Shown here piece by piece: positions 7,710-16,694 of a stretch of DNA of 64,000 nucleotides. This DNA is from Thiodiazotropha sp040791665 (GTDB lineage Bacteria; Pseudomonadota; Gammaproteobacteria; Chromatiales; Chromatiaceae), in the NCBI GenBank assembly GCA_040791665.1, contig JBFNNX010000001.1, forward strand, positions 111,223 through 175,222, written 5' to 3'. The position numbers were made by a program, and so were the translations under genes. How positions within the stretch are numbered: the stretch's first letter is position 1; each line of letters opens with the position of its first letter. The notes beneath the pieces were generated by a model. The model was not told the origin of the DNA. It ran no database searches and saw only the letters and a list, made by a program, of their open reading frames with translations.

Positions 7710-9579
7710 CCCGCTGCCGATGAAACACATCAGTCTGCAAGTGCTCACTGAGGATCTGCCAAATGCTTCGATGATCCTGGCCGCTCTCAACAGTTTCAGT
7801 CCGGACAATCGCCCCTATGCCGAGCAGGCACTGCCCGACGTTCCCGGTCAACGCTTTCGTGAGTTTTATGCGCAAGCCAAGGCGCGAATGGATAAGATCG
7901 CCTCCCAAGTCGGATTCTCACCCGAGACACTCTCCGGTGAGGCCACCCCAATCTCCGAACAGGAGCTCGAAGAGATCAACCATTGGCTGGGGAAGGCATG
8001 GGAGAGCTGTTCCGATTTTGAAGAGACCCGGCGTCGCCAGTTGGAGGAGCGACGCAGTATCGATCAACTGGAAACCACTCTGGCCAACTTCCGTAATCTG
8101 CACATCGATCTGGGCCAGCTTCAGGGCGACAAGCAGTTTCTCAAGACCACCATCGGCATGGTCCATCGCACTCAGGTGAATCAACTGAAAGATGCGCTTG
8201 GACTCGATAACTATCTACTCTTTCCTTTCCATGAAAGTGAAAACGAGAGTCATGTCATCATCGTCGGTACAGGTGGCCGTGAAGGCTCTAAACTGAAATC
8301 AGTGCTCGATACCGCCGGTTTCAGACCACTCGATATTCCACCGGAGCTGCACGCTCAGCCTGAAACCGCCAAAACCCGTCTCATGCAACGCAGGGCATCG
8401 GTGGAAGAGGCAGCAGAATCGCTTGACCAGACGATCGCGGCCTGGAGCGAATCCTCCGACCGGGAGCTGCAGAAGGCGGCGCGGGTGCTCCATCTGGCAG
8501 CACCCTATGTAGCCCTGGGTGAGGCCGCACGCCATCGCGGCAACCTTTCCCGGTTGCAGGGGTGGGTTCCCGCCGAGGATATCAGCCAAGTGGAAAGCGC
8601 TCTACGGGAGAAGCTTCCCAATACCTTTGTGCTGGAGACCCGTGATCCGAAGCCGGAGGAGCGTAGTCTGGTACCTTCGGTGATGCGGCACAACCGGCTG
8701 CTCAGACCCTTCTCCTCACTGGTTATGCAATACGGTGTGCCCCGCTATGGCGAGGTCAATCCAACCCAACTCTTCGCCCTCACTTATATCCTGATGTTCG
8801 GCATGATGTTCGGCGACGTAGGACATGGCGCTGTCATCATCGCAGTCACTCTGCTGCTGCGGCGTAAACTTGGAAGCTTCACTCCCTTTGGCATCGCCGC
8901 CGGTCTCTCGTCGACCCTGTTCGGTTTTCTCTACGGCAGTATCTTTGGCTACGAACATGTCCTGCATGCGATCTGGATCGCGCCTCTCACCGATCCTCTC
9001 TATATGCTCAGCGTGGCACTGCTCTGGGGCGTCGGTTTCATTGTCCTGGTAACCCTGATCAATATCTTCAACCATATGATTGTCGGTGACCGTATCGGAG
9101 CCCTTTTCGGTGATAACGGTCTGCTCTCGCTGCTGCTCTATACCGGCCTGTTGGGAACGGGCTACAGCTTTTACAACAATGGCAGCGTCTCTCCCTTTTG
9201 GGGCACCCTTGCCATCCTTACCCTGATCGGCATCTTTGCACATAAACTGGTCGAGCAGGAAGCCGCGATTGGCGAGCGTATCCTGGTCGCCTTTATCGAG
9301 ACCTTCGAGACGATTACCGGTTATGCATCCAACACCCTCTCTTTTCTGCGTGTCGCCGCCTTCAGTCTGAACCATGTGGCTTTGGCAATCGCGGTCTTCA
9401 CCCTGGCCAACATGATGGGTGACACAGGCCATTGGATCACTGTAGTCCTGGGAAATATCTTTATCCTGGTCCTGGAGGGGCTGATCGTTGCCATCCAGGT
9501 ATTGCGTCTCGAATTCTATGAAGGTTTCTCCCGCTTCTATTCGGGGGATGGGAAGGCGTTTAAGCCGTTGACTTTGTAA
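7702..9579 (+). CDS. ntpI: V/A-type ATPase subunit I (membrane stator, a-subunit)
   Basis: At 625 residues it has the size of bacterial subunit I. The N-terminal ~330 residues are soluble with long helices (cytoplasmic arm that contacts the E-G stalks), and the C-terminal half has about seven or eight membrane segments beginning near GEVNPTQLFALTYILMF. The essential membrane Arg of the ion path is present in SFLRVAAFSLNHVAL near residue 552. The GGAGG motif six bases before the ATG at 7702 supports the start, which overlaps the subunit C gene. A palindromic element begins at its stop codon. Confidence 0.94.
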   Translation: MFSPLPMKHISLQVLTEDLPNASMILAALNSFSPDNRPYAEQALPDVPGQRFREFYAQAKARMDKIASQVGFSPETLSGEATPISEQELEEINHWLGKAWESCSDFEETRRRQLEERRSIDQLETTLANFRNLHIDLGQLQGDKQFLKTTIGMVHRTQVNQLKDALGLDNYLLFPFHESENESHVIIVGTGGREGSKLKSVLDTAGFRPLDIPPELHAQPETAKTRLMQRRASVEEAAESLDQTIAAWSESSDRELQKAARVLHLAAPYVALGEAARHRGNLSRLQGWVPAEDISQVESALREKLPNTFVLETRDPKPEERSLVPSVMRHNRLLRPFSSLVMQYGVPRYGEVNPTQLFALTYILMFGMMFGDVGHGAVIIAVTLLLRRKLGSFTPFGIAAGLSSTLFGFLYGSIFGYEHVLHAIWIAPLTDPLYMLSVALLWGVGFIVLVTLINIFNHMIVGDRIGALFGDNGLLSLLLYTGLLGTGYSFYNNGSVSPFWGTLAILTLIGIFAHKLVEQEAAIGERILVAFIETFETITGYASNTLSFLRVAAFSLNHVALAIAVFTLANMMGDTGHWITVVLGNIFILVLEGLIVAIQVLRLEFYEGFSRFYSGDGKAFKPLTL

Positions 9580-9678
9580 TTTTGAATTGTGAATTTTGAA
9601 TTGGGTGTGTGCGCTACGCGTACGCATGATTAAACAACCAGCTCGCGTTGCGAGCACCGAAATTCACAATTCAAAATT
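9578..9678. repeat. Palindromic mobile-like element inside the ATPase operon
   Basis: A perfect 19-base inverted repeat (9578-9596 and 9660-9678, core TTTTGAATTGTGAATTT) brackets a GC-rich centre that itself contains two hairpins: TGCG...CGCA at 9610-9626 around the palindrome TACGCGTA, and GCTCGC-GTT-GCGAGC at 9641-9655. The left arm includes the stop codon of subunit I, and the right arm ends about 12 bases before the Shine-Dalgarno of subunit K. The layout resembles a non-coding miniature palindromic repeat, or a designed mRNA-processing stem. No second copy was found in the window by eye. Confidence 0.7.
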
Positions 9679-9701
9679 CAACTAATAAAGAGGAGCACAT
9701 T

Positions 9702-10139
9702 ATGTACTGGCTTATTGCAGTAATGACCCTGGGTATCGCCGGCATCATCATCACCGGCGTTATCATGGAGATGCAGCCGGCCAAGGTCAGCAGGCCATGG
9801 TTCAAACCGACGATCGGTATCAATCTGGTGGTCTTTGTTGCTGCCCAGGCGGCACTGATCTTTATGGGGGCCAACGAGGTCATGGCGGCCACTGAGGCTG
9901 TCGAAACAAGTGGAGAGATATCGATAGGACTCGGTCTTGGGATTATCGGCGTCGGCATACCCACTGCCCTCAGCACCATCGGCGCGGGTATTGCGGTGGG
10001 ACCCATCGGCGCCGCATCGCTTGCCGTGCTGGCGGAGAAACCGGAGATCTTCGGACGCACACTGATCTACCTCGGCCTGGCGGAAGGTATCGCCATCTAC
10101 GGCCTGGTAATGAGTATCCTGTTGCTGGATAAGATCTGA
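9702..10139 (+). CDS. ntpK: V/A-type ATPase proteolipid subunit K (c-ring)
   Basis: A 145-residue hydrophobic protein with four predicted spans. The second half is a classical c-subunit hairpin: GLGLGIIGVGIPTALSTIGAG, split here at the loop, followed by the ion-binding Glu in LGLAEGIAIYGL (about residue 128). The first half also has two spans, but its second helix (LVVFVAAQAALIFMGA) carries Gln rather than an acidic residue, so there appears to be one carboxylate per four helices, as in 16-kDa V-type proteolipids. AGGAG eight bases upstream supports the ATG at 9702 over a TTG at 9648. It follows the palindromic element. Confidence 0.92.
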   Translation: MYWLIAVMTLGIAGIIITGVIMEMQPAKVSRPWFKPTIGINLVVFVAAQAALIFMGANEVMAATEAVETSGEISIGLGLGIIGVGIPTALSTIGAGIAVGPIGAASLAVLAEKPEIFGRTLIYLGLAEGIAIYGLVMSILLLDKI

Positions 10140-10141
10140 AA

Positions 10142-10465
10142 GTGCCGGATAAAGCAACTCGCAGCGTCAGAAAGATCTTTGTCGGCAGTCATGCCCTGAC
10201 GGACGGCTTCCGCCTGATCGGATTTGAAACCCTCACGGAACCTGACAGCGACAGACTGGACGAATTGCTGAACCGACTACTTCAGGAACGACAGCGGGCG
10301 TTGCTGATCATCGAGCAATCTGTCAATCATGTCGGTTCCAAGCTGCTGGATCAGATCCGCAATGAGGGCGGACACGTCATTCTGTCCGAGGTCCCGTCGT
10401 TGCAGGATCCCGATGAATTCCATTCCGACCTGGACAGCCAACTGAAAAAACTGACCGGTGGTTAA
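10142..10465 (+). CDS. ntpG: V/A-type ATPase subunit F (central stalk)
   Basis: A 107-residue protein of the subunit F family, which binds subunit D in the rotor. The pattern KIFVGSHALTDGFRLIGFE at the N-terminus and ALLIIEQSV in the middle match the Rossmann-like fold. It starts with GTG at 10142, two bases after the subunit K stop, and precedes subunit E by 15 bases. In other bacteria F usually lies just before A, so the F-E order here differs. Confidence 0.88.
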   Translation: MPDKATRSVRKIFVGSHALTDGFRLIGFETLTEPDSDRLDELLNRLLQERQRALLIIEQSVNHVGSKLLDQIRNEGGHVILSEVPSLQDPDEFHSDLDSQLKKLTGG

Positions 10466-10480
10466 TAGAGGAGAACGACA

Positions 10481-11113
10481 TTGAATCAGGTTGAAGCGCT
10501 TGAAAAAGCGATCCTTGAAAGGGCCGAGCTGATGGCCAACGAGTGTCAAAGCCGGGCCGAAGCGGGACGCAAGAATATCCTGCGTGAAGCCAGCGAGCGT
10601 CTTCATCTACGCGAGGAGAAGGAGACACTACTGGCCAAATCACTGGCGGACAGGGCCTATTTGCGCAAGGTTCAAGCGGATGAACTGAAGCTACACAGCA
10701 AGATGGACCATATGCGTTGGAACCTGGTACAGGTGGTGGTCGACCGTCTGCGACAGCGTATGCAGGCATTGACCAAGGACGAGACAAAATATCTCGAGCT
10801 GTTGAAGGACTTTCTGCAGCAGGCCGCGAAACAGATTGAGGAACAACGACTGCTGGTCTCGGTCAATGCTGAAGATCTGCGACGTCTGAAACCCCAATGG
10901 GATACCCTGACCTCCAACCTGGCAGCAGGCAAGATATTCGATCTGACCGAAGAGAGTATCGAAACCACAGGTGGTTGCCTGATTGCCACAGCTGACAAAC
11001 GCATACAGATCGATCACACCTTCGAGGGCCGACTCACCCGCCTGGAGCGCAAGGTGCACCAGGCGCTGGTCGAAAGGCTGTTACCCCCTATCGGTGATGG
11101 ACAGGCACTTTGA
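10481..11113 (+). CDS. ntpE: V/A-type ATPase subunit E (peripheral stalk)
   Basis: A 210-residue protein with an N-terminal charged helix of about 100 residues (EKAILERAELMANECQSRAE) and a C-terminal globular part containing the family segment TGGCLIATADKRIQIDHTFEGRL, quoted here only to show position near residues 164-186. It pairs with the G/H subunit to connect the catalytic head with subunit I. The start is TTG at 10481, supported by GAGGAG eight bases upstream. The stop lies two bases before the subunit A ATG. Confidence 0.9.
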   Translation: MNQVEALEKAILERAELMANECQSRAEAGRKNILREASERLHLREEKETLLAKSLADRAYLRKVQADELKLHSKMDHMRWNLVQVVVDRLRQRMQALTKDETKYLELLKDFLQQAAKQIEEQRLLVSVNAEDLRRLKPQWDTLTSNLAAGKIFDLTEESIETTGGCLIATADKRIQIDHTFEGRLTRLERKVHQALVERLLPPIGDGQAL

Positions 11114-11115
11114 CA

Positions 11116-12915
11116 ATGAATCAAGAAAAAAGGAAAGGCACCATACAAGACATCAACGGCCCCATCGTCACCATCAGGCTTCCAGGTGTGCAAAACGGCG
11201 AGCAGGTACGTATCGGCAGCCTCGGTCTGTATGGTGAGGTTATCTCCCTTGAGGGTGAAGAGGCCCTCGCCCAGATCTACGAATCCACCGAAATGGTACG
11301 GCCCGGTGAACCGGTAGAGGGTCTGGGCCATCCCCTCTCGGTGGAACTTGGTCCAGGACTCATCGGCGGTATTTTCGACGGTGTGCAGCGTCCGCTGGAG
11401 GAGATGTTTCTCAAGGCGGGTGACCAGATCCCACGCGGTCTCAGCCCGCTACCCCTCGATCGCGAGAAACTATGGCACTTCGTACCGAGCGAAAATCTTG
11501 AACCCAATATGCCGATTATCGGCGGTGCCCGTCTCGGGGTGGTGCAGGAGACAGAGACCGTCGAACACCGCATCGTCGTACCGCCGAATATCGAAGGTGA
11601 ATTGATCGAACTTGCCCCCGAGGGTGACTACAACCTGGAAGAGACCATCGCCCAGGTACGTAACCCTCAGGGACAGGTGCATCATCTCAAGCTCTACCAT
11701 AGGTGGCCGGTACGCAAGCCCCGCCCATATCAGGGCCGGGATAACGGGGTCGAGCCATTGATCACCGGGCAACGTATTCTCGATACCTTCTTCCCCCTGC
11801 TCAAAGGAAGCAAATGTGCCGTACCCGGTCCCTTCGGCGCGGGCAAGACTGTCGTGCAGCATCAGGTCGCCCGTTGGGCCAATGCCGATATCGTCATCTA
11901 TGTCGGTTGCGGTGAACGCGGAAACGAGTTGGTGGATGTGCTCGACAGCTTTCCCAAATTGAAAGACCCTTACAGTGGCAGACCCCTGATGGATCGCACC
12001 CTGCTCATCGCAAACACCTCCAACATGCCGGTGGTGGCCCGCGAGGCATCGATCTATGTCGGCATCACCATTGCCGAGTACTATCGGGATCAGGGATACG
12101 ACGTGGTCATGCTGGCCGACTCGACCAGCCGCTGGGCCGAGGCCCTTCGCGAGGTCTCCGGGCGCCTTGGTCAAATGCCTGTGGAAGAGGGATACCCCGC
12201 CTACCTCGCCTCTCGCCTGGCCGCCTTTTATGAGCGTGCGGGGCGGGTCGAAACCATGGATTGCGGCAAAGGTTCTGTTACCCTGATCGGCGCCGTCTCA
12301 CCTCCAGGTGGCGATTTCTCCGAGCCGGTCACCAGCCACACCAAGGAGATTATCCAGACTTTCTGGGCCCTTTCCAAAGAGCTGGCGGACGCCCGCCACT
12401 ACCCGGCCATCGATTGGGTCGACAGCTTCTCGGCCGACGTCGGCACGGCCGCAGAATGGTGGCACGAAAACATCGACCGTGGTTGGGAGAAACGCCGCGC
12501 CCAGGCGCTGGCGATGCTGGCAAGGGATGCGGAGTTGTCACGTATCGTCAACCTGGTCGGACCCGAAGCCCTCTCATCCGCTCAACGATGGGTATTGGAG
12601 GGTGCCGCATTGATCAAGGAGGGCGTACTGCAGCAGAGCGCCCTCGATCCGGTGGATACCTTCTCCTCGCCGCAGAAACAGTTTATGCTGCTCGATCTGA
12701 TTCTCACGGTCTATGACGAAGGGGCTGCACTGATCGAACTCGGCGTGCCGGTACAGGAGCTCGCCGAGATGCCAATACTGGCCCGTCTGCGCCGCTGCAA
12801 AGAGCTTTACGACTCATCCCAGATCGATCAACTCAAGACCTTTCGGGACGAGGCATTGAGTGACTTCAAGGCTATCCATTCCGAATATGCGCAACGGGGG
12901 GAACAGACAGCATGA
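11116..12915 (+). CDS. ntpA: V/A-type ATPase catalytic subunit A
   Basis: The catalytic subunit of the A3B3 head, 599 residues. The P-loop GPFGAGKT lies at residues 238-245, followed by CGERGNE with the catalytic Glu, MLADSTSRWAEALRE and the ISPPGGDFSEP-type segment (here VSPPGGDFSEPV). The V/A-specific non-homologous region (about residues 115-185) is present, which separates it from F-type beta. The frame is open from a TTG six bases earlier, but the ATG at 11116 gives the normal N-terminus MNQEKRKGTIQDINGPIV. The stop overlaps the start of subunit B (ATGA). Confidence 0.97.
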   Translation: MNQEKRKGTIQDINGPIVTIRLPGVQNGEQVRIGSLGLYGEVISLEGEEALAQIYESTEMVRPGEPVEGLGHPLSVELGPGLIGGIFDGVQRPLEEMFLKAGDQIPRGLSPLPLDREKLWHFVPSENLEPNMPIIGGARLGVVQETETVEHRIVVPPNIEGELIELAPEGDYNLEETIAQVRNPQGQVHHLKLYHRWPVRKPRPYQGRDNGVEPLITGQRILDTFFPLLKGSKCAVPGPFGAGKTVVQHQVARWANADIVIYVGCGERGNELVDVLDSFPKLKDPYSGRPLMDRTLLIANTSNMPVVAREASIYVGITIAEYYRDQGYDVVMLADSTSRWAEALREVSGRLGQMPVEEGYPAYLASRLAAFYERAGRVETMDCGKGSVTLIGAVSPPGGDFSEPVTSHTKEIIQTFWALSKELADARHYPAIDWVDSFSADVGTAAEWWHENIDRGWEKRRAQALAMLARDAELSRIVNLVGPEALSSAQRWVLEGAALIKEGVLQQSALDPVDTFSSPQKQFMLLDLILTVYDEGAALIELGVPVQELAEMPILARLRRCKELYDSSQIDQLKTFRDEALSDFKAIHSEYAQRGEQTA

Positions 12916-14291
12916 GTGCCAAGGAGTATCGTACCGCTTCCTCCGCCCGGGGCGGGCTGTTGACCGTCGCCAATGTACCCAATATCGCCTTTGGCGACCG
13001 GGTCAATATCCGCGACCAGCAGGGTAACACACGCAACGGTCAGGTGATCCGCAGCTCCAACGAAGAGGTGTTGATCCAGGTCTTCGAAGGCACCGCCGAA
13101 CTCGACCTGGAGAGCACCTGGGTGCGCTTCCTCGATGAGCCGGTGGAGATTGCCCTCTCCCCGGAGATCCTCGGTCGTGTCTTCAGCGGCTTGGGAGAAC
13201 CGCGCGACTTTCGTCCCCCCATCGTCTCCAACCTGCGCCGCAGTATCAGTGCCGCCGCCTTCAACCCGGCGGCCCGCACCTACCCGAGGGAGTTCATCCA
13301 GACCGGCATCTCCACCATCGATGGTCTCAACTCCCTGGTTAGGGGCCAGAAGCTGCCGATCTTCTCCGCCTCCGGCCTGCCCCACAACCGGCTCGCGGCA
13401 CAGATCGTGCGCCAGGCGAAACTCCCCGACGATGACAGCCGCTTCTCTGTGGTTTTCGCCGCCATGGGCGTCTCCTATGCGGATGCCCGTTTCTTCCAGG
13501 AGGAGTTCGCCTCCTCCGGCGTGCTTGGCAATGTGGTGATGTTCGTCAACATGGCCGACGACCCGCCGGTGGAGCGTCTCACCCTGCCCCGCATGGCGTT
13601 GACCGCGGCGGAGTATCTCGCTTTCGATCTCGATCGCCACGTACTGGTAGTAATGACCGATATGACTCACTACGCCGAAGCGCTGCGAGAGGTCGCCACC
13701 GCCAAAGGCGATGTGCCGGCGCGAAAAGGTTATCCCGGCTACCTCTACTCCGATCTGGCGGAGATCTACGAACGCTCCGGCCGCATCAAGGATCGCCATG
13801 GTTCCATCACACTGGTGCCAGTGCTGAGCATGCCCAGTGACGACATCACCCATCCGATACCGGATCTGACCGGGTATATCACCGAAGGGCAGATCGTCCT
13901 CAGCCGAGAACTGCACAACCAGGGCATCTATCCCCCGGTGCACATATCCCCGTCACTGTCGCGTCTGATGAAGGACGGTATCGGCAAGGACTTCACCCGT
14001 GAGGACCACCCCCACGTCTCCAACCAGCTCTACGCCCTATACGCCCGTGCCCTGGAGACGCGCAATCTGGCCTCCATCATCGGCGCCGATGAGCTCTCCG
14101 CCCGTGACCGCCGCTACCTGGAGTTCGCCGATGCCTTCGAGCAGCGTTTCGTGCAACAAGGAGAGGATGAAGACCGCAGTATAGAGGAGACCCTCAACCT
14201 GGCGTGGGACCTGCTTTCCACCTTCCCGCCACAGGCGCTGACCCGGGTCAACGAAACCGAGATCGCCAAGTACCATCGGCAGAGCACATGA
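12912..14291 (+). CDS. ntpB: V/A-type ATPase regulatory subunit B
   Basis: The non-catalytic nucleotide-site subunit, 459 residues. It lacks a true Walker A; the equivalent segment is FSASGLPHNRLAAQI near residue 154, the usual V-type B signature. VLVVMTDMTHYAEALREV and the GYPGYLYSDLAEIYERSG motif are intact. Both ends overlap neighbours by four bases (ATGA with A upstream and with D downstream), which points to tight translational coupling for stoichiometric synthesis. Confidence 0.97.
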   Translation: MSAKEYRTASSARGGLLTVANVPNIAFGDRVNIRDQQGNTRNGQVIRSSNEEVLIQVFEGTAELDLESTWVRFLDEPVEIALSPEILGRVFSGLGEPRDFRPPIVSNLRRSISAAAFNPAARTYPREFIQTGISTIDGLNSLVRGQKLPIFSASGLPHNRLAAQIVRQAKLPDDDSRFSVVFAAMGVSYADARFFQEEFASSGVLGNVVMFVNMADDPPVERLTLPRMALTAAEYLAFDLDRHVLVVMTDMTHYAEALREVATAKGDVPARKGYPGYLYSDLAEIYERSGRIKDRHGSITLVPVLSMPSDDITHPIPDLTGYITEGQIVLSRELHNQGIYPPVHISPSLSRLMKDGIGKDFTREDHPHVSNQLYALYARALETRNLASIIGADELSARDRRYLEFADAFEQRFVQQGEDEDRSIEETLNLAWDLLSTFPPQALTRVNETEIAKYHRQST

Positions 14292-14911
14292 CCGGCAAAC
14301 GTATCAAAGCGGCCCCGACCAAAAATACCCTGCTGAATCTGAAACGGCAGCTCAATTTTCTCGAGGAGGGACACAGCCTGCTGGAACGTAAGCGGGAGCT
14401 GTTGACGCGACTGGTCTATCAGCGCATCGGCGAATACCGCAAGATCAGAGATCAGGCACATGAAGCGACCAAACTCGCCTATCACTGGCTCAGTATGCTG
14501 CAGCTGCGCATGGGCAGTCGCGCCGTCAATCAGGCGGCCCTCGGGGTAGAGCCCGTGCTCGATTTGAAAATCCTGCCGCGGCGAAACCTCGGTGTGGAGT
14601 ACCCGTCTGTCAGCGGTGAACTACTTCCCCTCAACCCGGTCGGTCTGCTCGGCACCGATCCCAGCTTCGATGAAACCCGCCTGCACTTTGCCGAAGCCTC
14701 GCTTCAGCTGGCGAAGATGGGCGAAGTCTCGATGAGCCTGAACCGCTTGATTGCCGAACAGCGCAAGGCGCAGAAACGGGTGAATGCATTGCGCTATAAT
14801 ATCATACCCCAGTATCGCAACACGATTCGTTTCATCGAAAATGCATTGGAGGAAGAGGAAAGGAATGCGTTGTTCCAGGTAAAAGTGTTGAGGGATCAGG
14901 AAAGAATATAA
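14288..14911 (+). CDS. ntpD: V/A-type ATPase subunit D (rotor shaft)
   Basis: A 207-residue protein of the V-type subunit D family, the coiled-coil rotor shaft inside A3B3. The N-terminal helix APTKNTLLNLKRQL and the C-terminal helix QRKAQKRVNALRYNIIPQY form the antiparallel coiled coil typical of the family. The ATG at 14288 overlaps the subunit B stop; an upstream in-frame ATG at 14204 lies inside B and is rejected. It is the last gene of the operon. No strong terminator follows within 150 bases. Confidence 0.93.
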   Translation: MTGKRIKAAPTKNTLLNLKRQLNFLEEGHSLLERKRELLTRLVYQRIGEYRKIRDQAHEATKLAYHWLSMLQLRMGSRAVNQAALGVEPVLDLKILPRRNLGVEYPSVSGELLPLNPVGLLGTDPSFDETRLHFAEASLQLAKMGEVSMSLNRLIAEQRKAQKRVNALRYNIIPQYRNTIRFIENALEEEERNALFQVKVLRDQERI

Positions 14912-15175
14912 CGAAAAATCACAATCACTAAATACAACACCGGATTTCTTTATTAGTCAAACCGCTCTGCTTGTTGATGTAAAACAATTGTTACAAGTTG
15001 ATTTTCCAATATTCTTAATTCCCACTGGTTTGTGATTTTATAGAACTTGATAAGCTCAAGTTTGCAGCCTGAATCGATCCATTGAAGTATCAGGATCATG
15101 TTGATTGTGATTGGTTTGGATCATAAAAAAGCTAAGGCACCTAGTCACTATTCGTATGTATTGGGGAGTTTTATT

Positions 15176-16510
15176 ATGGCAGCCAGTTTCATATCAGGTA
15201 GGCGGTTAACAACAGATTACCCGATGCCCATCCTCCTATGGCTTGTTTTTGTCATGTCTGCGAGCCACAGCCACACAGCCAATGCAACCAATGGTTATTC
15301 CCCCACCGGCTTTGGCACCACCAACAAGGGCATGGCAGGTGCCGGTGTGGCGTTACCCCAGGATACCATCGCTGCCGCAACCAATCCTGCCGGCATGGGT
15401 CTGCTCGGTCATCGAACGGACCTGGGAGTCGCCCTTTTCTCACCCTCTGAGCGTGGCTTTACCGCCAATAACGACGCCCTCTCGCCGATGCAGATTCCAG
15501 CCGGTGAATACACCAGTGAAAACGACATATTTCTTGTACCTCATGTCGGATGGAACAAGCCTCTGGACGAATATAGCAGTATCGGTATTTCCATCGGTGG
15601 CAACGGCGGCATGAATACCGAATACGATAGCGCGGTTTTCGGTAATTTCGGCGCAGCCTTCGGCATACCCACCAGTTCACCGACAGGCGTGGATTTTGCC
15701 CAACTGTTTCTCGGCGTCACCTATGCCCGCAAGATCAGTGATGGCCACTGGCTGGGCATCATGCCCATAGCCGCTGTGCAGCGGTTCAAGGCGGAAGGAC
15801 TGGAACCCTTCGACAATCCCATGGCGACAACCGCAACGGGCAAGGTTACCAATAACGGTTATGACCTGTCATGGGGCTATGGTGTACGGATAGGCTGGTT
15901 AGGCAAGGTCAATGAGAGTCTTTCACTGGGCGCCTCATACCAAAGCCGCCTCCATATGTCCGAATTTGACGACTACAAGGGACTGTTTGCGGAACAGGGG
16001 GATTTCGATACACCTTCCACCTGGGTAGTGGGACTCTCCTACATCGCCAGCCCGACGGTTACATTGGCGCTCGACTATCAACACATCAATTACGGTGAAG
16101 TGAGATCTCTCGCAAACGGCAATGATGTCAACTTCTTTGCTGATCCCAGTCAACGCCTTGGTTCGGAACAGGGGTTGGGGTTTGGTTGGGACGACATGGG
16201 AATCTGGAAATTCGGGGTACAGTGGAAATACGATCCTCAGTGGATTTTTCGCGCGGGATATAGCCATGCCGATGAACTGTTCGAAGGCGGACAGGCGCTG
16301 TTCAATGTACTTGCGCCGGCAACGATCCGTGACCACCTGAGCTTCGGCACCACTTATTCCTATGACAAAACAAATCGAATCAATCTGTCTTTGACACGCG
16401 CACTGAATGAAAAGATCGAGGGAAGCAATCCCGTTTTTACACCCGGTCAGACAGGCTCGGTGGAAATGGAGCAGTGGGAACTGGAACTGAGTTGGGCCCA
16501 TCTTTTCTGA
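15176..16510 (+). CDS. FadL/TodX-type outer-membrane transporter
   Basis: A beta-barrel protein for uptake of hydrophobic compounds such as long-chain fatty acids or aromatics, 444 residues. After a signal peptide (hydrophobic core MPILLWLVFVMSA, cleavage near ANA) comes the family N-terminus NGYSPTGFGTTNKGMAGAG and DTIAAATNPAGM, the plug region. Alternating hydrophobic/polar strands fill the rest, and the C-terminus ends in Phe (LELSWAHLF), as expected for BAM recognition. The ATG at 15176 has GGGGAG about eight bases upstream; an earlier in-frame start at 15098 is less likely. Substrate unknown; stands alone. Confidence 0.9.
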   Translation: MAASFISGRRLTTDYPMPILLWLVFVMSASHSHTANATNGYSPTGFGTTNKGMAGAGVALPQDTIAAATNPAGMGLLGHRTDLGVALFSPSERGFTANNDALSPMQIPAGEYTSENDIFLVPHVGWNKPLDEYSSIGISIGGNGGMNTEYDSAVFGNFGAAFGIPTSSPTGVDFAQLFLGVTYARKISDGHWLGIMPIAAVQRFKAEGLEPFDNPMATTATGKVTNNGYDLSWGYGVRIGWLGKVNESLSLGASYQSRLHMSEFDDYKGLFAEQGDFDTPSTWVVGLSYIASPTVTLALDYQHINYGEVRSLANGNDVNFFADPSQRLGSEQGLGFGWDDMGIWKFGVQWKYDPQWIFRAGYSHADELFEGGQALFNVLAPATIRDHLSFGTTYSYDKTNRINLSLTRALNEKIEGSNPVFTPGQTGSVEMEQWELELSWAHLF

Positions 16511-16694
16511 GCCAAGTCAGAGTTATTCCAACCCCCCTCATTCACTTCATCAACTATTGCCGGTCAATGGTACTGGCGTTTCTTGCCATCCGCCTTATAT
16601 CTGACAACCTGTGATTCCCGTGATCAAGGCACCCTTTTTGATGTAAGCAAATATTAGTTATCGTGTCTCAACTTGCAAAAATAGAGAATATCGA

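Noticed and set aside
8716..9657. Minus-strand frame of 313 codons opposite ATPase subunit I
   Set aside because: It is a shadow of the strongly biased coding strand of subunit I; composition is Asp/Gln/His-rich and low complexity, as expected for an antisense frame.
9648..9701. N-terminal extension of subunit K from a TTG
   Set aside because: The extension would translate the palindromic element; the ATG at 9702 has an ideal AGGAG site and gives the normal proteolipid N-terminus.
12828..13943. Minus-strand frame of 371 codons opposite subunits A and B
   Set aside because: Antisense to conserved ATPase genes; the His/Gly/Asp-rich translation has no domain.
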